From: Symbiodinium natans
Lineage: Eukaryota > Sar > Dinophyceae > Suessiales > Symbiodiniaceae
Length of the DNA stretch: 64,000 nt
Reading direction: 5' to 3'
NCBI GenBank assembly: GCA_905221605.1
Contig: CAJNDS010000291.1
Coordinates: 103,545-167,544, forward strand
Below are positions 1 through 13,655 of this stretch, piece by piece. Both the position numbers and the translations under genes were made by a program. Position 1 is the stretch's first letter. Each line of letters opens with the position of its first letter. The notes beneath the pieces were generated by a model, which worked only from the letters and a program-made list of their open reading frames with translations, was not told the DNA's origin and ran no database searches.

Positions 1-1732
1 TGAGCATGCGATGGGTTTGGGGTGGTTGCGTAATGCAGGCCGCGAAGACGTCTGATCAGCAAACCGCCCACAGTTCTTGGGGAAGTGCTGGGCTCTAAGC
101 CTGGAAAAAACTTCCTCTTCTGTGGGCTGAGGGGTACGCCTCGTCCTTGCTGGAGAATGTTTTAATGGGAACGTTTTACACTGCTGGAGTCGTTCTTCCG
201 TGCAGCCCTTTTTTCGCCCCTTTTCTGACGTACCTTTCGGAATCAGGGGCTAACGGGGTGTAGGGCTGATTGTTCGTGGTCGTTTGACATGGCTTCGGGG
301 TATTCGCGCGCATGGTCGATGCTCTAGACTACTGGTATGGTTTTTGGGCTCCTGATCTTACGATCCAGGACGACCCCGTTTCTGCCCACCCAAGTGGGAC
401 ATGAACTTAAAGAACTGACCATGCGGCTTTGGGTTCGGGATTATTTTGGGGGTTCGAACTGTCCTGACCACAGTGAGCCGAAACCATGGAATTAGATGTC
501 TTAGATGTCTTCCTGGTGCGGCATCGGGTTTCAGAAAGCTGTGCTGGCTCGTCGCCTCGTGTGGATTGTGCAGGGGTCGGGGTTGTGATGTGTGCGGAGG
601 GCTTACGTTGGCTTAGGCTTGGTGCTGTGCTTCTGCAAGGTTTGGGACGCTTGGAGGGGTGGGCTGATGGGCTTGCGCAGTCAAGCATGAGACTGCCCTC
701 CTGGTCCTTTTTGCAGGTTCCAAGTGATTTCTTGCACAAGGTGTCGGGATGAGCGTGTTTGAGTGCACAGGCAACAGCCTCCCAGCCTCCCAAGCGGAGC
801 ACCAGAACAGCATTGAGCTCCGGCAGCTTCACTCTCCAGGTGCTTCCGTCGGCCTCAACATGCAGTCCCCAATCATCAACTTCGCCTTGTCTGGTCAACG
901 TAACCTACATGTGTTGATGCACCCGAAACCCCAAGAAAACGGTCCAGAGGTCAAGGAAAGGACTCCACCTTCGCAACTTTTGACACATGGCTGACCTCGA
1001 AGTCAGTGTCGTATACGGCCTCCAGAGCCTCGCGCTCCTCATCCATGGCTCTTCAACTAATCCGTCGTCTGAGTGCTGGATTCAGCTCGGGTCACTAGGG
1101 TCTCGCGAACTAGATGCACGGCCACCACCTTGCTGGGTGTGGGGTGTGTGTTGGACTTGACGGAATGACGAGCTGTAAGACGCTGTAAGACATAAGGCTG
1201 TGGTTGCTCTCGGCATGCTGCAGTGGGGAGTTCCAACATGTGCACAAGGATGAGTTGAACCCAAGTGCCAGCTGGCTGGAGTGCGCAAAGAAGTTGTGCA
1301 AAAGGCTGAAGCCAAATCGTCTGCGTTCTTGAGCAGGGTCATCGTAGGATAGTTCGGCTAAAGTTGAACAACCCTACCCACAACAATCAGATTTGCACCC
1401 AAAACCCACGATACTGGCACCTTTCTCACAGACATGTGGCCGTCGTGCTCACCCCTCTCCGGGCCTTTGCCTGCTTCTTCTAACTCAGACTCGCATAGTC
1501 GCACAAAAACACCTTCAGGAACCTGAGTCCCTTGCCAACGTGCTCAAAGGCCTTTGTTGCAAGTCTCTTCATTCCTCTAAAGGTCCAGCTCACTAGAAGT
1601 GGCTTGGCAAGTTCTGTCGGGCCCGCTGCTCGAAAGTTTGGTGCCCTCAGCCCATGCAAGGCACAAGAGGCCCTTTGAACCTTCCCCCCATGCTTTTCCC
1701 CCTTCGGCTTTTGTGATGGGGGAGCTGAACAG
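1..1732. other. No recognisable gene
   Basis: Overlapping open frames on both strands show no domain or coding character that I can support. Confidence 0.5.
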
Positions 1733-2380
1733 TAATGTTGGACCCTGTTTAGTATGGGCCGCCCCTTTAAAGTCAATTTGGCCAAATTATTCAGGATCCC
1801 CCCACTGTTTGTGGGTCCCTCTTTAAAGTCACACGGTTCCCGAAATCCGGCATTATTTGTTTAGGATTTGGGGCTTGTTTCGGCCCGGAGGCTCCGGCAT
1901 AAAGCCGGGCCTTACGTTTTTAAAGCCGGACCTTGTGATTTTAAAGGCCGAGCCTCATCCATCCCAACCGGCCCGAAACCATTAATTCCCTTTAAGAAAC
2001 CATTTGAAAAATTGGTTTCTTTCAATCCGACAAGGGGGTGGTCCAGGAGCCCCCCTCGGCCCCGAATAATGGCACTGATTTGGGACCCTCTTTTATGTCA
2101 AGGCCCCGGCCCGGAGGCTCCGAATTTGGAAAAAGCCAATGGATCCCTTTTAAATTCATATAAACTCATCCCGGATCCCTTTTCGATTCGCGCGGATCCC
2201 TTTTAAATTCATATAAGCTCATCCCGTTTAAATTCATATGGATCCCTTTTAATCTATCTAAACTCCTCCCTATTAAAATCATATGAACCCCCGGGGCCCT
2301 TTAATCGGGACCAAATCCACGCCTCGACTGTTCAGGGGGGAGGGGGGGGGGGGGCCCACATTAAAGAGGGTCCAACATTA
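1733..2380. mobile_element. Non-autonomous TIR element (about 648 bp) flanked by TA
   Basis: The first 28 bases (1733-1760) and the complement of the last 28 (2353-2380) agree at 25 positions. Both ends start TA-ATGTTGGACCC, fitting a TA target-site duplication as made by Tc1/mariner-type elements. The interior holds degenerate repeats (AAAGCCGG[GA]CCTT near 1903-1955; GGATCCCTTTTAAATTCATA near 2140-2260) and no transposase frame. Confidence 0.6.
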
Positions 2381-2385
2381 AGCAG

Positions 2386-5300
2386 ATTGGCCTGTACCAA
2401 ATACGCATGCATACATATTCAACGGATCTCGACTAGACATCAGTAGCTCAAAAGTAGAGAGATCCATATGCAAATTTCGTCGTTTCAACCATCAGGAACT
2501 TCTGTCACGCTTGCGGTTCTCTTCAAAAAGCTTTGCTATGTGTTGACCCCGGGCTCAAATCCAGCCTACCTTCTGCACTTGGAGGCTTTAGGGGTGTAAA
2601 GACCCCGAAAGGGCTTCTGGACCACCCTCTAAAGCAAGAAAGCCCGGATACCACGAACATCCTCTCCAAAGCCCCCTACCCTAAACCCTTTTTGCAACTG
2701 CCCTAAACCCTAAACCCTAAACCCTGAACCCTGAACTCTGAACCCTAAAACCTGAGCAACAAAAAGAAACTCGAAGAGATCTGCTGTCCTCTCCGAGCTA
2801 CTGGAAAAACCTCTCGGCCAGATCCATGCGGCCGGCGCGAGCCTGAGTGCTCCCGGAGGAGTTTGGTGCTCCCGCCCTGAAAACCTAGGCTGCCTAAGTA
2901 TTATAGCATGGTATGGCATAGTATAGTATATTATAGCATATTGTAGTATAGTATAGTAGTATATTATAGTACCTTGAATTGTTGTGGACCTTAAAAGACT
3001 CCGGGCAAAACCCACCACACAAACAGCAAAGCCCCCAAAACATGGAACCGTGTGCCAACATGCGCCAACCCGAGGGCCTCGAAGCATCGGGACTGACAGT
3101 GTTCTGGGCCAACGATGGCCAACGTAGACATTCGACAATTCCCACGGGTAGTGCTAACAGATTTCCACAAAGGTCGTTCCCGAGGCCCAAGTAGCTTGGC
3201 TTAATTAGCTGCCCTGTCCGGAAGGGGCAGCCTTTTGCAGAAGCTTTCATGCCAGGCTCAGCCCATGGCATGTACATGCAGCGAACACACGGGCACCCTT
3301 AAACCTGAGGTCGTGTTTAGCACAGCATAAGGACGCGGTCCATGTGTCACTCCCTAAACATAGGCCTTTGCGAAGCCACACCTGTCACACACGTCCAAAG
3401 AAAACAATAAAAACCGAACAAACTCTCACGTATAAGAACCTCACATCTCCGCACCCTGCCCTGTCTGAAGCCCTGACCATGGCATCAATTGCCGTGTTGT
3501 ACGTCACAACCTCAGGAGACTAGTGAACTGGTGAGAACTTGTGAGAGCTGTTTTGTGATTCAGGACCAGGCTCCTCTGCACTCTGCATGTTGCCAAAATT
3601 TGCAGAGACCCCAAGTAAATATTTCAGGACGGTGACACATACACGCACACAAGGGGCGGAAGCTCGGGGAGGGCACGGGGTGAGCCTCGCGTGGCTTCGC
3701 AACGTTCCAATCCGAAGGTTTGAAGTATGGTACCATTCTGGCGAGCCAACCCATGGACTCAAACCACAAACAAGCGCGTGCTACAGTAGCTTTTGTCGAT
3801 GCCAGCCGGGTGCTTACTTCAGTGCGCTTGCACCAGTGTCGTTGCTCAGTGAGATGTGTTACGGCTGTCTCGGATGGAAAAGGCTCGCACATTCTAGCAC
3901 TGCACCCTATGTCAGGGAGTGGCTAAAGCGAAAACAAGCTCCACGAACGACCTTTACCACTTGGAACAATCAGACCGACTGTTGTTCACCGAAAACCACC
4001 ACGAGATGCACATGTTGCAAGCATAACTAAACAGAATACAGATGCTCCCCAGATCACGGATCCAAAGATACGCATAGCGACTAACTTTTAAGTGGCCAAA
4101 GTGGCGTTTGGCTGGATCTCGTCGCGAATGCCGACGTCAAACCACTCCTGCACTGCCTGTGCGACTCGGGTCCCTCTTAGGTTCTACGGGGATCAGTGTT
4201 GAGGCACTGAGGCTGAAGGTTGAGGTATTTAAGGTATTTCTTTCTTGAAGGGAAGATGTCTGACCGTGTGGCACCTCTGTGGGGATTTGAAGGTGCCTAA
4301 CGCTCGAGAAGCCCCGAGAGCCTTTCACTAGAGGGTGGGAGTTGAGGCAGAAACAAAGCGATGTTCAAGGGCTCAGGCCGTCAGATTGCGGGGCGCGATG
4401 GAGTCCGGCAGTCTTCTGCTATCATGTGCCCCGGAACCCGAACCTGAAAAACTTCTCGTCCGTATTCTGAGGCTGCCCTGACACCATATGGGAGCTCAAG
4501 GATATCCAGAGCCCTAAGCCCACAGCAAAGGACGCAGGAATCTTAAACCTACAGCAGTACATCGTACGCTGAGCCCGCACCGAGGCATTCTGCCGCAGGG
4601 CATTCAGCAGGCAGGCATGGGTCACCTTGACAGCTTGGTCTTAAGGAATGGAGGCTAGTCTTGGATAAGGCAGAAGGATTGCAAAGGGTGCGATTTGGTC
4701 GATTTCTTGCATAGCTGGGGCCAAGGCCTGTCTTTTTGTTGAGGGTGCATCGCAGCAACAAAGCCGCAACTCAAGCGCTCCTTGAAACCCGCAAGGGCGC
4801 AGGCTGTGTTGGGCTGGATGCGCAGGTATGGTGCAGCGCCTTCGAGGCGGAGGGTGCTGAGTCGCGGCCAAAGCGCTGTGGAGCGTGAGATGAACTGCCA
4901 AGCAACAAAACAAGTGCAAATTCTCTGATAGAAATTGAAACCACTGTTGCCTGAGGCGAGCCCGAGGCCGCAGCAATACCAATCTTTGGCCCTTTCTGGA
5001 TCCCCGTGCTCCCCTGCCGCGCGAATCACTGATGTGAGCGTCACCACCTGGCCAACTGTAGTTCCAATCACTTGGCCGGAATGCTGTGCAGTTTCTGAAA
5101 CAAAATACAGCGTACACAATGTGTAGAGTACTGTCTGCGCAATGTGTGCACAAGGCTTGGCGGCTAGTTTTGAAAGATGCAAGTTTGGTGCAAGTATGGC
5201 TCAAACTGGGTTTCTTGCATCGGGCTGGACCCGGAAGCGGTGTGCCTTCTCCTGCAGAGCATCATGTGCAGGTGCACTACGCACAGAGGCTGACTCTCCT

Positions 5301-8020
5301 GTGACAGCAGCACATGATAGACAAACCGGGCACCTGGCCGTGCCGAACATGCTGAACCAAACTTCTGCGGCTGACAGATTGCCTGCGATGGCTCTTGCTG
5401 AGACATGGGAGGCCCTCACCTTGAGTGCTTGCGTTTCGGCTGTGCCATCTGAGAATCATAGGTGGCCGGATTCAAGATATATAGTACCTGCGGGAGCAGA
5501 ACACACCTTGCTTTGAGGCAGCGTCGATGACCGCATTGAGTTCGACATCATCAATCCTTGCAAACGGAAAGCGTCAAGACAGGGCGGGGTTCATGGGGAA
5601 GGTGCAAGGCCTTTGAATGGGAGAAGCGCGTCGAAGAGCTCTGAGGGCGCGTCTTGGCTGACCAAACCCTTGCCTCGGCCGATTTCGGGAAGCCCAGAAA
5701 GGGGCTTTCTTGAAGCCTTACAGGGGGTGGTTGCAGACTTTGTGAGGCCAAGTACTTCGTGATGCGTTCATGCTCGGAAAATACGGCTCCAATGTGCTGC
5801 ATCAACAACGATGCTCTTGCACCGACCCTCACATACTACCAGCTTCTCAAGTTTCTGAAGCCCAACGCCCTGCACAGGCAGATGAAAGCAGCCCACCTGT
5901 TCCAGCCAATGCTCTGCACCTCGCAGAAGCACATCTGACAGGTGGGGACTGAGGATTCTCCAGTGCTCGCGGAGCAGCAGCTGGGCATCTTTGCACAGAC
6001 CCAGAAGATGTCAGTAGGGCCGCTCCAAGTTCAGCCGCCAGCAGTTGCCCTGTTCGTTGACCCTCCACACCAACCCGGCACAACAACTACTCGTGTCATG
6101 ACATCCTAATGCAGCACAGCTGCGTTTCATCGCCAGACCAAAAACCCTATTCTTCTACGGGTTCAGCTCGGAATCGCACACCGCCACGTCCAGTTAAAAT
6201 CTAAAAGCGACCACGGGTTTAAGGGATAGTATGGCACATAAGTACAGGCCCATTTATGTTAAGGCACAAAGCGAGTTCTAGGGCCCGCTCGTCGCAGGTC
6301 TCCTTCTCCTGCTGCCTGCGGACCCCTCTGAGGGGGATCAGAGGTTCAAAGGTTCATGTTGCGTTCAGAGGTGCGTTCACGGTCCAGCCAGTTTTGCACA
6401 TAACCCCCAAATCCACTCGGAACTGCACCCCAAAGCTGCAGGCCCACGAGGCCCACGTTCCCATTGTCTGGAGCATGGCGGGTTAACCCAAGGCTCTTCA
6501 CAACTCGCTGCCTTAAAGGGTTCAAGCTTAGAGACATAGTTAGAATCAAGCAGTGTCTGAAGCTGTTTTGCGCAAAAGGGTTTCCGATCCCTTACTTACT
6601 GCCCAGGGGTTCGGATCGCATGAGCACGAAAGCGCCCAGGGAGACCCAATGGGACCCTTGATTCTCATTCCTCAGCTGGTGTAAAGCAGGACAGTCTGAG
6701 GTGAACTTTGAATGAGTTGGGTGATCCCAGAAGACATGCCTTGATCCCAGAGCTCCCAAGTGCCTTCAGTGGCCCTAGACATCCCGAAAGCCTGTCCTCG
6801 TGAATGAACGGCGAGAACGTCACCACATCAAGCTCCACCCACAGCCTCGAACATGTTCACACAAGTTCACACCCTATATGTAGTGAGTCTTGGTATACAG
6901 TGCTGCGTGTCCTCCGTGGTTCACTGTAGTCGACTGTGACAACACGCTTTGAACGCTCTTTGTAACATCTGCCGCCACCACCTAGTCGCAGCTTTAATCC
7001 CTGCAACCTACACACATCATGCGGAACACCTCCGAGAATCTCCATAATCAAGACAAAAGGGCTTGCAATGCTTGAAATACCTCGTGTCGGATTCTGGAGG
7101 CTATGAGTCATGAAGGATTCGGTCTACTAAACTCTTTATTTCCTGTTGCCTCGTTGCCCGCCCTGACGGCCTCTGCGCTTCCTCGAGGCAAGCGGAAGCC
7201 GACCCTGCGTCGCGCGCACGCACGGCCGCATCCAGGCGTCGGGACCTCTACTCATCTTTGCTCGTAGATTGGGATCTTCCTCCTTACGCTAGCAGCTCCT
7301 CTATAGAGATGATACATGGGGGGATACGATAATCCCTATTCAGGACTGTTAGTACAAGGGGGCACATCCCAACTCATAGACTGTCATCGATTCATAGACT
7401 CATGGAGCCAGCACTCGAACTGGCTTAGAACTAAACCCGCGGCTGGGCGTGCGGCAAGTTTTTCCGCGCGTCTTTGTAGAACCGACAGTCGTGCTCTGCC
7501 TGGTGCATTTCTAAAGGGAATCTGCAAAGCCTCCTACACTGCTACAGCACTGTACCACCTCGGGGAAGGTTCGGGGCGGTGCATCTTCAGCATTTTCATA
7601 TGGCTCAGTCATATGGCCATGCGGCCGAGGGAGTCAGGCAAAATCACTCCATTGGGAATTGGGGGTGCGTCCCCAGAGTCAGTTTTAAGGCACACAATGG
7701 TGGACCTTCTTGCGACGTCATTGCGGCCCTCACAGAAGCACGAGAACAGCACAGAAACCGGCCTTGTAAGGTACAGTACGTGCAGGCAGTGCATGGCTCA
7801 TAAAACAGCACGCTTTTCGGGTTCGACTTTTGGCCACTCACCCTCTGGGCATAATGGCATCGCTGCTACTGAATGATTTTGCTTAAGAGGTTCTTGACAA
7901 CAAATTCGATCTGTTGATGCATCATGACGCAGTTTTCCCGCCAGCGCAAGCCAACTCAAGCCTCAATTTGCCATTGCAGGTTGCTGCGATCCGCGGCGAG
8001 AGTTGGTCCTTGTTGAAGGA
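2386..8020. other. Mostly unassigned sequence
   Basis: Contains a telomere-like block at 2701 and an AT-rich TATAG-repeat patch (2900-2975). A plus-strand frame at 5755-6109 is interrupted once by TGA. None of the longer frames has a recognisable domain. Confidence 0.5.
2701..2751. repeat. Interstitial telomere-like repeat (CCCTAAA orientation)
   Basis: Four good units then decayed CCCTGAA units. Confidence 0.9.
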
Positions 8021-8045
8021 CTGGTCAGGCAGAGCACTGTCCTAG

Positions 8046-8215
8046 ACACCCAGCGCTGCCTCGCCATCTATGTTGTCCAGGCTTAAGAAATTGCCTTCCT
8101 CGTGAATGACATGGCGAATAAGAAGTTTTTGGCCGACAAACAAGCAGGAATGGAGGATCTCCGTCTCTGTCGGGAACCAGAGCTCTCCTTGCAGAGTTCC
8201 AGAGCTGGAAAGCTG
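8046..8215 (-). CDS. Possible exon, unknown product
   Basis: One minus-strand frame reads GELWFPTETEILHSCLFVGQ then KLLIRHVIHEEGNFLSLDN and ends in a stop at about 8046. Residue mix looks coding and the strand agrees with the array, but no family is recognised. Confidence 0.25.
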
Positions 8216-8938
8216 CCAAACAACAGTTGATCGGCACCTTCAAACGCCGCCGAAGGCTGTGCCTGGTGCTCTTATTCAAGAAGGCTGTTGATACCAGGCT
8301 CCCGCACCGCGCAAGCGCCCTTTCAGACCTTCAAATCTGACATCGTTGACAAACTCGACCACCTTCTCGATCTTGTTGGAAAAGTCGGAGCTGTGCGGCA
8401 CCAAACGCATCAGATGGCACCGAAACACCTCAGTTGAGCAGGCTCAACAATGCAGGTGCAGATCTGCTCCCCAAACCGACCCCAAAATGTGGGCAAGGCA
8501 CCTCGCACACATCTGGCATTCCTCTGGAGTGTGGTCGCGGCGTCGGCTGCTCGATCCTCATGCTTGGAATGTGCGGAATAGTGCAACTGAAAGGAGGAGC
8601 AGCTGCACAAGCAGGGCCCGCACGTGTTGCTCACGGGGCTTTATGTTGCACTTGTCTCGTTCCTTTTCTATCTAAGGTCCGGGGTCTCGTTGAGGGGGCT
8701 GGGAAAACTGGGCTCTTCACATGGCGCTTCACATGGTTTTCCTCTTCTCTGTCCAAGAAAGCGATCGATCGCGCTGTTCTGAGGCTGTTCTGTACAATGT
8801 GCAGGGAACAAACACCCCTGACAGAGCCCAGCCCAGCGGCGCTTGTCGAGGGCAATTTTGCAGGCAGAAAACATATACAGGCTGTGTACCGTCTGAGCGT
8901 TCTTTGAAAACTCTGGCCCAGACCCTACACTGCGGACA

Positions 8939-9199
8939 TCAGAGGGCGGACAAGCCATGGTACACCGTCCAAATCTGCACATCCCCCGTTTCCGGCTCAG
9001 CCGTGACGGCGCAGAGAACGGTTGTGGTGTGGTCGGAGATCGCGAGGCCGGCATGCTCGACCTGAACGGTCCTCGGCACACTGCAGCGCAAGAGGGCAAG
9101 GCGAACGTGCCAAACGCCAAGGGCTGTTGTGAGGCATACAGCATCTACCTGGGCATGCTGAGTTGTTTCTGAGCATGCACATTGCGGTTTGTCCTTCAT
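8939..9199 (-). CDS. Possible exon, unknown product
   Basis: Frame contains VQVEHAGLAISDHTTTVLCA then VTAEPETGDVQIWTV, a beta-rich pattern. No family recognised; another minus frame overlaps it. Confidence 0.22.
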   Translation of the reverse strand: MKDKPQCACSETTQHAQVDAVCLTTALGVWHVRLALLRCSVPRTVQVEHAGLAISDHTTTVLCAVTAEPETGDVQIWTVYHGLSAL

Positions 9200-12100
9200 T
9201 GCCCTTGTGCCTGGTGCCCTGTCCTTTGGGCCCTCGGGTAGGTTACACGAGGTGACAGGAGGTTACACGGCTATACCCACGGAGCAGTGATGCTCTTCCC
9301 CATGATGCTCGCGCTGGAAAGCAGCCTATATGCGCACGGCGTTGAACAAAAGACCACCAGCTACGTCCCTCTACGCGAAACCCGAAGCTTGCGTGGGCTT
9401 GCCCCCACTTCATCCTAGATATCCGTACAGATCTCAAATGCCATGCCCCAATCATCCCTGGCCTGAAGGACCTGCAATCCCAAAGCCTGAAACTCTGAAC
9501 CTCGACCTTAAGTTTCAGTACTTGTCACCGAGCCTGCAGACCCAGTGCAGGCAGGTCCCAGCTGAAGATGCTACACATTGTTAAACGCCAACCCTCGACA
9601 ACCCTCAACACCATAACTCCAAGACCATGTTGCAACGTCCAGTCGATGCCATTCATCTCCTGAGTCCAAACCCTCCAAAGGCTTGGGGCTTCGGGCCTAT
9701 AGGCATGTGCACTTCAGGCCTCAGAAGCTAGAGGGCTTAGGATCGTTTAGGGTTGGCTCCCAGGCACCCCCTTTCAAGGATGGGAGTTTGGGCAAGTTGA
9801 GAAGTCCCCTCAAGATCCGTTTCCAAATGTCCCAAACCGAGGCTCGCCAGCGTGGTGGAAAGCAGTCCCTGGTCGTGCGAGCTCTGTGAGGGAAACCTGC
9901 CAAGGCCATCTTTAAGTTAGCAATGACCATGTCCATTTTCTAGCCATGCCCCACTCCCTAGCACCCAAAGCAAAACGTGGGCTGAAGCTACTGGCCTTTA
10001 AGCAAGCTGTCTAGCCTTCCTGAAGGCCTGGAGTTTTAAAGCCTTTGATGTTGCACTTGTTTTTAATGTCAAGGGGCACTATCAAGCGTTTTTCCGGAAA
10101 TCTTATAGGGGACCCCCCATTGATGAGGGTGGTCCTCAATTATGCGAAGTGTGCGGGCCGGGGATGAAGGGCGGGGGGCCCGGGAACCAAAAACCAGAAA
10201 ATGATTTTGAATAAGAAATTCCGAAATTTTCTGGTGTCCGGCTCTATTTGATTTCCTTTCAAAATTTCACTACGAAACAGGCCCCCAATCAATTTTCCAA
10301 GGGAGCAGCCCACGAGCTGCCATGATTCGCTTCTAGTAAATGGTTTCGGTTACCCGCATTGATCCGCAGCTCCCCTGGCCAGGGAGCTACAAAGCCTGGA
10401 AAGCTTTGACCCCCAAGCTTCAAGGCTTCCCCTCAACCCTCGACCCCTAGCCGCCATTATTCAAAATCCCCGAAAACCCCCAAAATTGTTTGGGGGGTAA
10501 CCGCGCTCCCTCCTTTGTCCCTCCCCTCGCCACGCCCCCCCGGCACCATCAAAATGCGATCCGACATCGCGCCTTTCGCAGTGAAGCACGAAACGAGATC
10601 TGGGTGTTCTAACAGGGAGGCCGGGCCTGAACAAGGGGGAACCAACAGGGAGGGGGAGCGCGAGAAGGAGGGAGCACGATACTCGGGAGAGCTGACACGT
10701 TGAACCAAAGAAGTGGCACACTCTACTGGGAACGCGGCCTCATAGCGCTCGAAGGCATGTCCCGGAGAAGCCAAGAAACTTTCGAGCTCTGCCTCAGAGT
10801 TTGATACCCCCATGGTTCCCCACGAAGCTGATCCGGGGCTAGTCATCGATGCGGAATGGTGATTTCCTCGACTGTCTAGAGGTACTGAACCTTTAAGTGG
10901 CCTTTCAAACAAAGTCCGGGACCGGATACATCTTGAAACAGATTGCAACTCTCATGAGTTTCACTACGGGAACCGCAACCTGTCCTAAGCATCCCTTGCC
11001 TCAGCATGTCAAGTTCTAGCTTTGGTTTCAGGACTCGTTGGGGGGGCACCATGTGCCCACAATTCTCACCCACACCTCGCCTCATACGCGGCGATCCAGA
11101 TCTCGTAACAGTTCATGATGCCGTATCTGTCCAGAAACTGCAGCCTCACCAGTTACATGGCTAAGTTTTCCGCGCTGTAAGAGGAGACATGACCGCAGCG
11201 TGCTGAATTGCAAAATGCACCAAGTCCAAACACTTACTACCCTGTAGGTCCGGATCGCATGACGTGCATGGCCCGAGCGACCCATCCAAACCGCAGAAGA
11301 CAGTTTAGGTGGTGCCGGTTAATTATAAGCTGCGTTCAAACCAAGAGCCTTCCACGCTCCCAACATTCAACGCGTGAGGGATAAGCTTAGGCTTAGGATG
11401 CTTTCAGGTCAACTCCATCCAGCCTGCGGGCTCTTGCGCTCTCAGGGCTCCATGTAGAAATTCCCCATAACTTTCTCCAATTGGAAATTTAGTTTGCCCG
11501 CCGCACGTATCCTTCCAGCGTCTGCCCGCCCAAACCACTTTCATTCCTGAAGCCCAAACCGGCACCCTGAAAACTGCTGACCTGCCATCGATGACCTCCA
11601 AAGAAGCTCGAGGCCTTGGCTTCTTCATGGGCAGTTCGGAAAAACTTCTGAAGACTGTGGGGTCTAAGGGTCAAGGTCTGCTGGGGGTAAAGGGAGTCGG
11701 GAGACGGGTTGACTTTAAATCATGGACTTGTTTGTGGAGGTCCAGGTGACTACCGTCAGGTGTAACGTAGGGGCCATGGGCCATGGGGTAAACCAGGCCT
11801 CCGCCCCCCCCGACCGAATTTAGGCCCTGAGTTGGTCTTTCAAGTGGTCGTCCTTATACAGCCCTCTGCCACATCAAGAAACGGAAGGGTGCTCCCGGTG
11901 TTCCCTGAATCCTGGAGTCCTTCGCACAGCCTTCCAAACTCCAAGCTTGCCCAGTAAAATCAGAGACAGAGGGCAAGATGTGGGCACCTCGCCATAAGTG
12001 GGCCTGCCGATCGGCGTCGAAGACGATGTCCCGAACCTGACTCCGCAAGCTAAGGCTGTGTCGGAGGTTTCTGCGCCCAGGCAAACCAAGCCAATGTCCG

Positions 12101-12900
12101 ACCTGCGGTCCCTATCCCAAACTCCCTGCTGCAAGCCTCCATGAAACCAATGTTCGGAAAGCAGCTTTTCGGAAAAATACACAGCCTTCCACCGCCACCG
12201 CGATTACATAAAGATTAAGACATGCCATGAAGTTCTTTTTGGGAGGCCGTTTGCGGGCTCACCAAACCTGAACATCCGAAAGCGAGGTCTGGTTCCAGCG
12301 ACCTCTGGCCCAAGGATGACGGCCAGAGTGGTAGCTGTGTCCTGAAACTACTAATTGCTTAAGAACCCCAAGGGTAATATAGGGATCATTTTTATTATTT
12401 CTATTTTTTAACTTTTTTTGGGGGGAGGGGGGGGGGTTCTTAAGCAAATAGTAGTGAAGCTGGGTTCAGGAGCGCAGTCGGGATACAGAGGGCATTCGCT
12501 GACCCTTAGTCCGTCAAGAAGTGCAAGGCAGCAGCGCCGGAACCGAAGGAACTCAAAAGAAGCAGAACATGAATGAGAGCATGGCAGCATGGAAGGCCAT
12601 CTCTCTGGCGGCTCTACGCTCCCTGCCCCTATCGGCGCTTTGCACAACTAGACGTCTTGAAATTATCGACTGACCACAGACCCAGGTGGTCCCAGAAGTC
12701 ATCATCGATCCTGTAACGTATACCCTGCACCGTCCTTGATCAATGTCATGTCGGCGAGTATGCCCGATTGCTCGCATCGTATGGGGAGGGTGAATGCGCA
12801 ATCCTCGGCTCGTCTCGAGAAGGTACGTACGCACTTCATCGCACTTGTGTTCTGGCCTCAGCCACTGTACCGAATGTCCTCCATCAAGACTCAATTCTTG
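9200..12900. other. No confident gene
   Basis: Holds a minus-strand frame of about 160 codons (10457-10948, Ser/Pro-rich, unrecognised), an AT-rich patch near 10080-10290, and a T-run/G-run near 12405-12437. Confidence 0.45.
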
Positions 12901-12914
12901 GAGCTTTGGAAGCA

Positions 12915-13271
12915 CTAGTACGTTTGCGATGAGTTACGTACTCGAGAAATAAAGAAATCTCCAAGTCCACAGAACTGAAGGGCACGGTCCGCAGTTGATA
13001 TGACCACATTCACATAAAACTGGCCAGCCTCAAAATCGCCTCGAAGCTTCAGACTGGCCGGCCGATCGCCATTGCTGCAAAAGCTCCAGCCACAAAGCCT
13101 GCCGTCATACACCACCCCAATTATACCGGGCATTGTAAACTGTCGGGTGTCTGAGAGCACGCTGTAGACTCTAGTGCTGACAGGCCCCACCTCTGAGTCG
13201 TAAAACGCATTGGGTGGCGTCGCCTGGGCAGCCCGAACCTCAGATCTCTGAACTAACGACATTGCAAACAA
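12915..13271 (-). CDS. Possible exon, unknown product
   Basis: Frame of up to 118 codons with an ATG at 13261-13263. Contains MPGIIGVVYDGRLCGWSFCS then FEAGQFYVNVVISTADRALQ, alternating hydrophobic and polar residues like a beta-rich domain. Sequence is balanced and free of repeats. No family recognised, and the neighbouring exons were not found. Confidence 0.3.
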   Translation of the reverse strand: MFAMSLVQRSEVRAAQATPPNAFYDSEVGPVSTRVYSVLSDTRQFTMPGIIGVVYDGRLCGWSFCSNGDRPASLKLRGDFEAGQFYVNVVISTADRALQFCGLGDFFISRVRNSSQTY

Positions 13272-13326
13272 GGGGCTTGACTCTGGGGCTTACTTGTCTC
13301 AGCCCAACTGTGCCTGCAAGGCTAGA

Positions 13327-13363
13327 GGCTTAGCAGGCTTAGCAGGCTTAGCAGGCTTAGCAT
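13327..13363. repeat. 9-bp tandem repeat (GGCTTAGCA)x4
   Basis: Four adjacent copies, the last one imperfect. Confidence 0.85.
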
Positions 13364-13569
13364 AGCTCAGGAAATTTAAGGCCTTGAGTCTAGCGGAGTG
13401 AGGCGTGCTTCCTGAGTGCTTCCGGCCCGAAACCGAAACCACGGACTTGGCTCAAAAGATGAGGGGCCACCAGTTGGTGCTTGTTGAAGTCGAAAACCAA
13501 ATGGTTCATCGGCCAAGCCTGCCAAATCTGCCAGCTTACGGCCCTGGCACTTTGGGTGGGGCATCGCGG

Positions 13570-13632
13570 TTTTAGGGTTTAGGGATTAGGGTTTAGGGCT
13601 TAGGGTTAAGGGTTTAGGGTGGTTTAGGGTTG
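13570..13632. repeat. Interstitial telomere-like repeat (TTTAGGG orientation)
   Basis: Perfect and decayed units mixed. Confidence 0.9.
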
Positions 13633-13655
13633 TTTATAGAGGGCTTTTGCAGGGC

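Noticed and set aside
7380-7440. tRNA-like TTCGA loop on the minus strand
   Set aside because: The T-stem does not pair with a 7-base loop, and no D-arm or anticodon arm is found upstream.
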